From an uncultured Caulobacterales bacterium (GTDB lineage Bacteria; Pseudomonadota; Alphaproteobacteria; Caulobacterales; Maricaulaceae), in contig CALLME010000296.1 of assembly GCA_938007945.1 (NCBI GenBank), forward strand, positions 1 to 5,623: DNA of 5,623 nucleotides, in the 5' to 3' direction. Position 1 is the stretch's first letter, and the number at the start of each line of letters is the position of its first letter. The notes below the pieces were generated by a model, which was not told the origin of the DNA, made no database searches, and saw only the letters and a program-made list of their open reading frames with translations. This document shows, one piece after another, positions 1 through 4,871 of the stretch. A program made the position numbers and the translations under genes.

Positions 1-284
1 AGCTTTCTGGCACGCGGCGCGATGAGCAGGAACGCCAATCCAATCGCGAGCAGGAGATCAAACCAAATCTGATTGCCCCACATATTTCTGACATGTTCAG
101 GCCAGAACCCGAATGGGCCTTCTGTGAAGACTGCCGCCAAAGACCAGGCCGTGAAGGCCGCGCAAAATGCAGCAGGGATAACCCAATAGGTTGGCGTGGG
201 TGATTTCGATTTATGAATGATTGTCACGGCGCATGTCAAAAAGAGTAGCGCGGCGACTATGGGAAGTGTCTGGGTCAGTGTCAT
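1..284 (-). CDS. Small integral membrane protein, unknown function (3' end outside window)
   Basis: The reading frame opens with ATG at 284 and stays open to the left edge (94 complete codons), so the C-terminus is missing. It reads MTLTQTLPIVAALLF and onward. Three hydrophobic stretches are likely membrane helices: about residues 6-23, 34-53 and 73-90. An aromatic-rich loop (GPFGFWPEHVRNMWGNQ, 56-72) separates the second and third, and a basic cluster (RARK, 91-94) follows the third. The SD sequence GAGGAGG (296-290) lies 5 nt before the ATG, which fixes the start. It is on the same strand as the asparaginase-like gene, 94 nt downstream of it, so it may be co-transcribed or use its own promoter. 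I do not recognise the family with confidence; the small DUF2834-type membrane proteins are one possibility to test. The gene is real (start, SD, helices); the function is unknown. Confidence 0.75.
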   Translation of the reverse strand, partial: MTLTQTLPIVAALLFLTCAVTIIHKSKSPTPTYWVIPAAFCAAFTAWSLAAVFTEGPFGFWPEHVRNMWGNQIWFDLLLAIGLAFLLIAPRARK

Positions 285-301
285 GTCGGCCTCCTCTTTA
301 A

Positions 302-329
302 ATTATATTAGAGGAGCTTTTGTGCAAAA
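302..329 (-). promoter_or_regulatory. Possible promoter for the small membrane protein gene
   Basis: On the minus strand there is a perfect TATAAT (307-302). The upstream -35 candidates are poor: TTGCAC (327-322) at a short 14-nt spacing, or TTTTGC (329-324) at 16 nt. Transcription would begin around 295, inside or right next to the SD (296-290), leaving a very short leader. That is a reason for doubt. The -10 match is seen directly; promoter activity is inferred. Confidence 0.3.
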
Positions 330-378
330 TCATGGGCTAACTACGTAGAGCCGCTATGCGGTTTTGTGCGGCGACGCG

Positions 379-864
379 TCAGTCAAACCGCCCGCGTTTT
401 GTGTCCTTGTGCAGGTCTTTCGCCGCAAAGACTTTCCCATTCATCACGCCGTAAATCCCAGCGGGCAAAGTCTGCGCCGCAATCATCGCCCCGCCAATGT
501 TAAACCCTGCATCCGATTTTCCGAGAGAGAAAGGGCGCATGGCCCCGCTAAGAACAACCGTCTTGTCACCCGTTCTACCGTCCAGATATTGCGCTGTTTG
601 CTCCATCGTGCCCGTGCCGTGGGTGAGGACAATGTGGCGTTCGGGTGCAGTGAGAATAGAATCTAAAATAACGGCACGGTCTTTGTCGCTCATGTCGAGG
701 CTATCTTTCATCATTATGACCTCTTGGCGCGGAATATGGCTACGTCCCACTTTCAAAAGTTCGCCCATATGGCTCTTGCGACTTTTTCGAAAGCCGAGGG
801 CTTCCGTCGCCGTGTCATGCACTTTGTCGAGTGTGCCGCCTGTGATGAGGATAAGAAGGTTCAT
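379..864 (-). CDS. Short single-domain asparaginase-like protein
   Basis: A 161-aa protein matching the N-terminal catalytic domain of L-asparaginases (L-asparagine to L-aspartate plus ammonia). Full-length bacterial enzymes are about 330 aa, so the C-terminal domain is absent. Visible motifs are TGGT (8-11), KDSLDM (53-58), THGTGTM (81-87), SGAMRP (106-111), SDAGFNIGGA (117-126) and VMNGKVF (140-146) with a following Lys153. By alignment from memory to E. coli AnsB, Thr11, Ser55, Thr84 and Lys153 match the catalytic Thr12, Ser58, Thr89 and Lys162. Gly85 replaces Asp90, which holds the substrate alpha-amino group. The product ends cleanly after the domain (RGRFD, TGA) and has no signal peptide, so it is probably an intact cytoplasmic member of a short asparaginase-domain family rather than a pseudogene. 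The ATG at 864 has only a weak AGG upstream. The family is clear; activity on asparagine is uncertain. panD lies divergently upstream. Confidence 0.85.
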   Translation of the reverse strand: MNLLILITGGTLDKVHDTATEALGFRKSRKSHMGELLKVGRSHIPRQEVIMMKDSLDMSDKDRAVILDSILTAPERHIVLTHGTGTMEQTAQYLDGRTGDKTVVLSGAMRPFSLGKSDAGFNIGGAMIAAQTLPAGIYGVMNGKVFAAKDLHKDTKRGRFD

Positions 865-870
865 ATTTGC

Positions 871-899
871 CTATTAGCCTTGCTAAAATAGAGGTGCAA
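871..899 (-). promoter_or_regulatory. Possible promoter for the asparaginase-like gene
   Basis: On the minus strand TTGCAC (899-894) and TAATAG (876-871) are 17 nt apart. The -10 ends only 6 nt before the ATG at 864, so a normal start site would fall on or near the start codon and give a leaderless transcript. That would fit the lack of a good SD. Both boxes are only half-matches to the consensus, so this is a weak inference. Confidence 0.22.
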
Positions 900-905
900 T
901 AAGGA

Positions 906-934
906 TTGCGATTTACACCGTTGAACGGTAGATG
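906..934 (+). promoter_or_regulatory. Possible panD promoter with a palindrome in its spacer
   Basis: TTGCGA (906-911) and TAGATG (929-934) are separated by exactly 17 nt, a weak sigma70-like arrangement. The spacer carries the inverted repeat ACCGT-TGA-ACGGT (917-929), which touches the -10 box. A dyad in this position could be an operator, or chance. Transcription would start near 941 and give a leader of about 77 nt. Confidence 0.25.
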
Positions 935-942
935 AACAGAAA

Positions 943-961
943 AGACGCCGAACCTGCGTCT
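943..961 (+). promoter_or_regulatory. Small stem-loop in the panD leader region
   Basis: AGACGC (943-948) pairs perfectly with GCGTCT (956-961) around a 7-nt loop and is followed by CTTTAATTT. It would sit at the very 5' end of a panD transcript starting near 941. It could be a leader hairpin or a DNA-binding dyad. The T-run is interrupted and there is no gene upstream on this strand, so I do not call it a terminator. Confidence 0.25.
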
Positions 962-1017
962 CTTTAATTTGGCGAAAAACACCTTATATGGGGTGTAAGC
1001 GACCAGAGGAGGTATCT

Positions 1018-1380
1018 ATGCTGCTGACCATGATGAAGGGTAAAATTCACCGTGCGACAGTCACGCAAGCTGATTTGCACTATGAGGGCTCAATCTCGAT
1101 TGACCAAGACCTCCTAGACCGTGCGGGCATCCTCCCCAATGAGCAGGTCGATATCCTAAACATTAATAATGGTGAGCGTTTTACGACTTACGCTATCACG
1201 GCCCCACGCGGCTCTAAGACATTTGGTTTGAATGGTGCTGCGGCACGTCGCGTGCAACTCGGTGATAAAATCATTATTATCACCTATTGCCAAATGGAAG
1301 CGGAGAAAGCGCGCAATTACGCGCCTAATGTTGTGCTTCTTGATGAGAATAACAACGTCTATCACCCGCCCGTAAATTAG
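1018..1380 (+). CDS. panD: Aspartate 1-decarboxylase (PanD)
   Basis: A 120-aa protein that decarboxylates L-aspartate to beta-alanine, the precursor joined to pantoate in pantothenate (CoA) synthesis; it acts in the cytoplasm. It aligns throughout with E. coli PanD. The self-cleavage site Gly24-Ser25 lies in LHYEGS, with Ser25 becoming the pyruvoyl cofactor. Lys9, Arg54 and Tyr58 (RFTTYAI) and Asn72 (NGAAA) are at the E. coli positions. The proenzyme should split into a short beta chain and a longer alpha chain. ATG 1018 is chosen because AGAGGAGG (1005-1012) lies 5 nt upstream and [12 protein letters not shown] matches the E. coli N-terminus. An in-frame ATG at 988 has no SD and would add ten unrelated residues. 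The gene stands alone, divergent from the asparaginase-like gene and convergent with the FAD oxidoreductase; no panB or panC is in view. Confidence 0.97.
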   Translation: MLLTMMKGKIHRATVTQADLHYEGSISIDQDLLDRAGILPNEQVDILNINNGERFTTYAITAPRGSKTFGLNGAAARRVQLGDKIIIITYCQMEAEKARNYAPNVVLLDENNNVYHPPVN

Positions 1381-1416
1381 GCGTCGCTTCATTTACTTAG
1401 GCGTCACTCCATTTAA
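1377..1416. repeat. Imperfect 20-bp tandem duplication across two convergent stop codons
   Basis: The 20 bp at 1377-1396 are repeated immediately at 1397-1416 with 17 of 20 positions identical; both copies begin TTAGGCGTC and contain CATTTA. The first copy holds the panD stop (TAG, 1378-1380). The second holds the stop of the oppositely oriented FAD oxidoreductase gene (TAA on the minus strand, 1399-1397) and its last codons. The whole gap between the genes (1381-1396) is therefore repeat sequence. No hairpin terminator is present here for either gene. Confidence 0.75.
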
Positions 1417-2392
1417 GTACGAGCTCTGCGGCGGCTTTGCCGCTGAGCCATGCGCCTTCAACGCGCCCACCAAGACACCAATCTCCACAAGCCACAAGCT
1501 TTGCTTTGTCGTCCGCTAAATAGGTTTGCCCTGCACCTTGGCTCACTGCGGCGTAGAGCCAGCGGTGGATTGTACCATATTTGGCTTGGGTCAAATCGTG
1601 ACCTGTAAGCCGTGAGGCGACGGTAATCATCTCAGCCTTTAATTCAGATTTATCGCGCTCCACATTATTATTTGACCACTTTGGTCCTGCGTGGATCATC
1701 AATGTTGTGCCGGTTTGGGGACGATCTGGTTTGGCTGAATTCACCGCTATCCAACTAGCAGGGCCGTCAGGGCTGCGCAGCGTGTCCCAAGGTAAATTTA
1801 GCGTCTTGTCAAACCCCAACATCACAGCCAAACAGGCGTCCATTTTCGCGGTGGTGATATCCTCAATTTTGTCAAAGCCAGTTGGCGCTAAAAGAACCTC
1901 TGCTTGAGGCGAGGGGACAGCGCAAATGACGGTGTCAAACCCTGTTTGTGCGGTGTCGTCTTCCAACTTTAGCGTCCAGCCGTTGTCTGTTGAGACAAGT
2001 TTGCTCACTCGTGCTTGCGTTTGTATATTGAGGCCATTCGACATAGCTTTAATCCAACTATTCATTCGCGGGGTAGAGACATAACGCTTGCCGCCTTTGT
2101 CTTCTTCAATCGTACCGTCTGCTTTCAGATATTTAGTTGTTCCGTCCCAGCGATTTACGTGACCTTGGTCGATGGCGTGATCGACGGCGGCTTTGAAAGC
2201 GGGGTCGCGAACTGTGAAATATTGCGCGCCGTGGTCAAATTCAAAGTCGTCTGTGCGCCGTGTGGACATACGCCCGCCTGCGCCGCGTGACTTCTCAAAC
2301 ACTGATATGCCGTGATGACCAGAGAGTTTCGCTGAGAGCGTCTTCGCAGCGACTATGCCTGATAGCCCGGCGCCGATTATTGCAATTTTCAT
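1397..2392 (-). CDS. Renalase-like FAD-dependent amine oxidase/oxidoreductase
   Basis: A 331-aa soluble flavoprotein of the NAD(P)/FAD-dependent oxidoreductase group to which bacterial renalase belongs. The N-terminal dinucleotide-binding motif is GAGLSG (7-12). It is followed by the FAD-ribose region EKSRGAGGRMSTRR (33-46) and the HGAQYF motif (54-59). The FAD-contacting C-terminus is ACGDWCLGGRVEGAWLSG (301-318). Length fits a complete enzyme and there is no signal peptide. Known bacterial renalases oxidise aberrant dihydro-NAD(P) isomers, but the substrate here cannot be read from sequence. Its ATG overlaps the stop of the photolyase N-domain gene by 4 nt (ATGA), and AGAGGAT lies about 8 nt upstream, so it is the third gene of a coupled operon. 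Its role may be linked to the photolyase parts, for example flavin redox or damage repair; that is inference. A phytoene-desaturase-like activity is less likely given the length and motifs. Confidence 0.88.
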   Translation of the reverse strand: MKIAIIGAGLSGIVAAKTLSAKLSGHHGISVFEKSRGAGGRMSTRRTDDFEFDHGAQYFTVRDPAFKAAVDHAIDQGHVNRWDGTTKYLKADGTIEEDKGGKRYVSTPRMNSWIKAMSNGLNIQTQARVSKLVSTDNGWTLKLEDDTAQTGFDTVICAVPSPQAEVLLAPTGFDKIEDITTAKMDACLAVMLGFDKTLNLPWDTLRSPDGPASWIAVNSAKPDRPQTGTTLMIHAGPKWSNNNVERDKSELKAEMITVASRLTGHDLTQAKYGTIHRWLYAAVSQGAGQTYLADDKAKLVACGDWCLGGRVEGAWLSGKAAAELVLKWSDA

Positions 2393-2823
2393 GAAAACAT
2401 ATCCTCTTGGCTATCAGGGAAACCGTTATGTCCCATAATGCTCTTGCCCGCTTTTTTCCAATAGCGAAAGAAGCGCCCTAAGTCCGTGTGTCCGTCAATG
2501 CGAGCGAGCGGGACATCCGCGACTACCGTAATGTCGAGTGCGTCGACAATCTCTCTAAACTCAGGATTAGGGGTGCTTCCCGTAAAAATTTGCGCGCCGT
2601 TAGATAGCTCTCTTAACACTGTCTGCGTTTGGCCTTTATAAATTTCGACGTCTATGTCCCGAAGGCATTCGAGCAAAAACGTCAGCCGCTTTACGCTATA
2701 ACCCTGTCTACGCAAATAGCTCTCATCCCACACAAACACAGCGCGGGCTTCATGACCTGCTGAACCAAATACAGGATGATTATCGCTCAACGCGTCCTCG
2801 TGTACCCAAATGAAGTTACTCAT
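2389..2823 (-). CDS. Free-standing photolyase N-terminal alpha/beta domain protein
   Basis: A 144-aa protein resembling the N-terminal Rossmann-like (antenna) domain of DNA photolyases and cryptochromes, without any FAD-binding helical domain. WVHEDALSDNHPVF (6-19) matches the WxRxDLRLxDNxAL opening of photolyases. VFVWDESYL (29-37), VKRLTFLLECLRDID (44-58), the strand/helix around VEIYKGQTQTVLREL (59-73) and a TPNPEF-type segment (84-89) follow the domain order. It is somewhat shorter than the usual 165-180 aa. No antenna cofactor can be assigned. The start ATG (2823-2821) overlaps the TAA of the upstream FAD-domain gene by 1 nt, and GGAG (2835-2832) lies 8 nt before it, a layout typical of translational coupling. 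It probably assembles with that FAD-domain protein to give a two-chain photolyase-like complex; this is inference from adjacency. Domain identity is moderately sure, function uncertain. Confidence 0.78.
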   Translation of the reverse strand: MSNFIWVHEDALSDNHPVFGSAGHEARAVFVWDESYLRRQGYSVKRLTFLLECLRDIDVEIYKGQTQTVLRELSNGAQIFTGSTPNPEFREIVDALDITVVADVPLARIDGHTDLGRFFRYWKKAGKSIMGHNGFPDSQEDMFS

Positions 2824-3614
2824 TAGCGTGGCTCCAGATTTGGGAAAAGGCGATTGTGAAGCTCTTCATAACTGCCACTTAATTCGACATTGTTATCAGT
2901 CGTCGTGTCGAGACTATCGCCGCTATATTTGCGGACATTATCGAGGTTGAAATAATAGGGCTTATTGGCAAAGGTGCTCGCGACCCATTGCCAAGAAAGA
3001 TTATTACTTGCGGGGTCCCCATCAAGAAGGTGTGTCATCATCCACCGGGCTCCTGCCTGCCATTTAATCCGTCGCCAGTGACAAATATAGCTCGACAGAT
3101 AAAGACGCGCATGATTATGGAGCCATCCGGTCTTAACCAAAGTCGCTATAAGATGATCAATGACGGCGACGCCTGTTTTGCCGTTTTTGATGTCGGAGGG
3201 GAGGTCGTCTGCATAATCATTCTCGGTAAATCCTGTTTTATATGCCTCTACGCTATTCCATATCCAATCAGGATTTTGCATATATAAACACTGCCAATAA
3301 TCCCGCCAAGCGAGTTGTTGGAGGAAGCGTTCCGATTTTAATTTCGAGAAATTGTCTAGGACTGCATTTCTGACTGTGTTCGGACTGATGACGCCATGCC
3401 GGATATAAGGGGACAGTTGCGTGACAGCGCCGTCGAGGTGATTGCGTGATCGACCATAGGCGAGCGGGTCGAGGTGTTTGAGGCGTTTATTGGCGGCTTC
3501 GCGCCCGCCCGAAAAGGATGCCGACGCCTCTCCCTCCGCCCAGGGGGCATGGGTTCGAATGAAGGCCGAAATTTCATCACCAGATACGGGTTTTATAAGA
3601 AGATTTTGCGGCAT
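2823..3614 (-). CDS. Free-standing photolyase/cryptochrome FAD-binding domain protein
   Basis: A 263-aa protein covering only the C-terminal helical FAD-binding domain of photolyases (blue-light flavoenzymes that repair UV pyrimidine dimers); whole class I enzymes are about 470 aa. Motifs: GGREAANKRL (36-45), QLSPYIRHGVISP (66-78), LAWRDYW (101-107), NGKTGVAVID (144-153), TGWLHNHAR (162-170), LLDGDPASNNLSWQWVAS (196-213). By alignment from memory to E. coli PhrB, Trp103 = W277, Asp198/Asp200 = D372/D374, Asn204 (flavin N5) = N378, Trp208 = W382, Trp185 = W359, Trp210 = W384. Glu274 is replaced by Gln100, and no Trp occupies the W306 position (residues 128-134 have Phe and Tyr). The tail after KPYYFN lacks the usual FNPxxQ motif. 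ATG 3614 has a modest GGTGA SD. First gene of the operon; the alpha/beta domain is encoded next. FAD binding is likely; dimer repair is not proven. Confidence 0.88.
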   Translation of the reverse strand: MPQNLLIKPVSGDEISAFIRTHAPWAEGEASASFSGGREAANKRLKHLDPLAYGRSRNHLDGAVTQLSPYIRHGVISPNTVRNAVLDNFSKLKSERFLQQLAWRDYWQCLYMQNPDWIWNSVEAYKTGFTENDYADDLPSDIKNGKTGVAVIDHLIATLVKTGWLHNHARLYLSSYICHWRRIKWQAGARWMMTHLLDGDPASNNLSWQWVASTFANKPYYFNLDNVRKYSGDSLDTTTDNNVELSGSYEELHNRLFPNLEPR

Positions 3615-3754
3615 TTTATCACCAAATCGATCAAAGTTTGCGTAATTACTTTACGTCCGAAATAACATTTCAGATTATTGTGCAAAAATTGTCGAAAATT
3701 ACGCCGTTTTACGAATAATTATTTCGTTTCCACAGTAAATACTTTAAGAGGACG
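3615..3754. promoter_or_regulatory. AT-rich divergent control region between the photolyase operon and gap
   Basis: No gene fits here. The stretch is clearly more AT-rich than its surroundings and contains short perfect palindromes: GTAATTAC (3642-3649) and AATAATTATT (3714-3723). On the minus strand, TCGACA (3695-3690) and TGAAAT (3672-3667) are 17 nt apart and could be the photolyase operon promoter, with a start near 3660 and a leader of about 45 nt. TTGCAC (3684-3679) also lies here, as it does upstream of the other two promoter-proximal minus-strand genes. No well-defined light-, RpoE- or CarH-type site is recognisable. Confidence 0.4.
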
Positions 3755-3783
3755 TTGAACTTTGGTCAGGCCAACGGTATGAC
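3755..3783 (+). promoter_or_regulatory. gap promoter (sigma70-like)
   Basis: TTGAAC (3755-3760), exactly 17 nt, then TATGAC (3778-3783). Each box matches four of six consensus positions. Transcription would begin near 3790, giving a leader of about 45 nt before the gap start codon. The spacing, location and overlap with a perfect palindrome at the -10 make this the best-supported promoter in the window, though no start site has been measured. Confidence 0.55.
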
Positions 3784-3793
3784 AGCGCTGTCA
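3780..3793. promoter_or_regulatory. LacI-family-type operator at the gap promoter
   Basis: TGACAGCGCTGTCA is a perfect 14-bp palindrome with a central CG. It satisfies the degenerate consensus TGWNANCGNTNWCA used by LacI/GalR-family regulators (the cre-box pattern of CcpA). It overlaps the -10 box and the expected start point, a position that implies repression when bound. Alphaproteobacteria lack CcpA; a LacI-family central-carbon regulator such as CceR would be the natural candidate. The palindrome is seen directly; the identity of the binding protein is inference. Confidence 0.6.
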
Positions 3794-3834
3794 GCGCCGA
3801 TTGGCTCTAAAGCTATCATTTAGGAGATGTTTTT

Positions 3835-4845
3835 GTGACTTTACGTATTGCGATTAATGGGTTTGGCCGTATTGGCCGTAATGTTCTGCGCGCGCTTGAA
3901 GAAAGCGGGCGTGACGATATGCAAATCGTTGCGATTAATGACCTTTCGACGACTGAAAACCTCGCACACCTGATTAAATACGATTCTGTACACGGTCGCT
4001 ATCGCGGGCAGGTGGATTTCACAGAGGATAGTCTCGACCTTGGCAAAGGCAAAATCCAAGTCACAGCCGAACGCAATCTTGAAGATCAGAACTGGGCTGA
4101 TAACGGTGTGGATATCGTTATGGAATGCACTGGTATTTTCACAGCGCGTGACGCCGCCGCTAAACATCTTAGCGCAGGCGCGAAACGTGTTCTGATTTCT
4201 GCGCCTGGGGCGAACGCAGATAAGACGGTTGTTTACGGCGTGAATCACGACACAATCGGCAAAGATGACATCGTCGTCTCTAACGGGTCTTGCACAACCA
4301 ATGCGCTTGCCCCTGTTGCGAAAGTCTTGCAAGACAGCTTCGGTATCGAAAGCGGCTTTATGACGACTGTTCACGCTTATACAGGTGACCAGCCCACACT
4401 TGACCGCGTGCACAATAAAGATCCTAACCGTGGCCGCGCCGCCGCGATGTCAATGATACCTACGTCTACGGGTGCAGCAAAGGCGATTGGGCTCGTTTTG
4501 CCTGAACTCGCAGGGAAACTAGACGGCAAAGCTATACGCGTACCGACTCCCAATGTGTCCGTGGTTGACCTTTGTGTTAATCTGAAAAAAAGTGCGAGCA
4601 AAGATTCGATTAATGCAGCCATGCACGCTGCTGCCGCGGGCAAACTTAAGGGCGTTTTAAAAGTTATCGACGACTCTGTTGTCTCTATTGATCTAAATCA
4701 CGACCCGCATTCCTCCTCGCTTGTAACGCGCGACACCGTCATGGTGAATGATAATTTCGGACGCGTTTTATCGTGGTATGACAATGAATGGGGCTTCTCC
4801 AACCGTATGCTGGATACGGCAGGGGTCATGGGCAAATTCATATAA
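3835..4845 (+). CDS. gap: Type I glyceraldehyde-3-phosphate dehydrogenase
   Basis: A 336-aa full-length enzyme that interconverts glyceraldehyde-3-phosphate and 1,3-bisphosphoglycerate with NAD(P) in cytoplasmic glycolysis/gluconeogenesis. The Rossmann motif is NGFGRIGRN (8-16). Asp36 in AINDL favours NAD. Catalytic Cys153 sits in SNGSCTTN (the common form is SNASCTTN) and catalytic His180 in TTVHAYTGDQ. PTSTGAAKAIG (209-219), RVPTPNVSVVDL (235-246) and WYDNEWGFSNRM (314-325) are the usual C-terminal motifs. The region facing the cofactor ribose reads RVHNKD (191-196) rather than the LDLPHKD of strictly NAD-specific enzymes, so some NADP use cannot be excluded. The start is GTG 3835, 8 nt after AGGAG (3822-3826). 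The nearby ATG at 3827 is out of frame. It is controlled by the promoter/operator just upstream and is followed after 26 nt, without a hairpin, by a PEP carboxylase-like gene. No pgk follows. Confidence 0.97.
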   Translation: MTLRIAINGFGRIGRNVLRALEESGRDDMQIVAINDLSTTENLAHLIKYDSVHGRYRGQVDFTEDSLDLGKGKIQVTAERNLEDQNWADNGVDIVMECTGIFTARDAAAKHLSAGAKRVLISAPGANADKTVVYGVNHDTIGKDDIVVSNGSCTTNALAPVAKVLQDSFGIESGFMTTVHAYTGDQPTLDRVHNKDPNRGRAAAMSMIPTSTGAAKAIGLVLPELAGKLDGKAIRVPTPNVSVVDLCVNLKKSASKDSINAAMHAAAAGKLKGVLKVIDDSVVSIDLNHDPHSSSLVTRDTVMVNDNFGRVLSWYDNEWGFSNRMLDTAGVMGKFI

Positions 4846-4871
4846 TAATTTTTCCTTTTTAGGAGGCTACC
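4846..4871 (+). promoter_or_regulatory. U-rich leader and strong SD ahead of an ATC start
   Basis: Between the gap stop and the next gene lies a pyrimidine/U-rich tract (six T, CC, five T; 4849-4860 region) running straight into AGGAGG (4861-4866). The SD ends 5 nt before ATC at 4872. There is no stem before the T-run, so it is not an intrinsic terminator and gap is probably co-transcribed with the next gene. U-rich sequence just upstream of an SD can aid ribosome (S1) binding, which might compensate for a weak start codon; that is inference. Confidence 0.5.

Noticed and set aside
350..372. Hairpin CCGC-TAT-GCGG followed by TTTT as a terminator
   Set aside because: The stem is only 4 bp and the T-run faces the plus strand, where no gene lies upstream. 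On the minus strand there is no T-run after it.
379..864. Asparaginase-like gene as a truncated pseudogene
   Set aside because: The domain ends cleanly and its catalytic residues are largely intact. The following 94 nt show no trace of a C-terminal domain, and short asparaginase-domain proteins are known.
988..1017. Earlier in-frame ATG for panD
   Set aside because: No SD before 988. The extra ten residues do not match PanD, while ATG 1018 has AGAGGAGG at 5 nt and gives Gly24-Ser25 at the canonical position.
2823..3614. Photolyase genes as one gene broken by a frameshift
   Set aside because: The domain order is inverted relative to a normal photolyase, and both genes have their own start, stop and SD, so no single shift restores a standard protein.
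3629..3633. TGATC upstream of the photolyase operon as an RpoE-type (singlet oxygen) -35
   Set aside because: The matching -10 would fall inside the coding region, beyond the only plausible start codon, so the geometry is wrong.
3827..3829. ATG as start of gap
   Set aside because: It is 8 nt from GTG 3835 and so out of frame; the SD spacing fits the GTG.
3841..4413. Long open frame on the minus strand opposite gap (190 codons)
   Set aside because: It is fully antisense to a textbook GAPDH, has no family motifs or SD, and is explained by codon bias of gap.
4846..4860. T-rich run after gap as an intrinsic terminator
   Set aside because: No GC-rich stem precedes it, and it leads directly into a perfect SD for the next gene.
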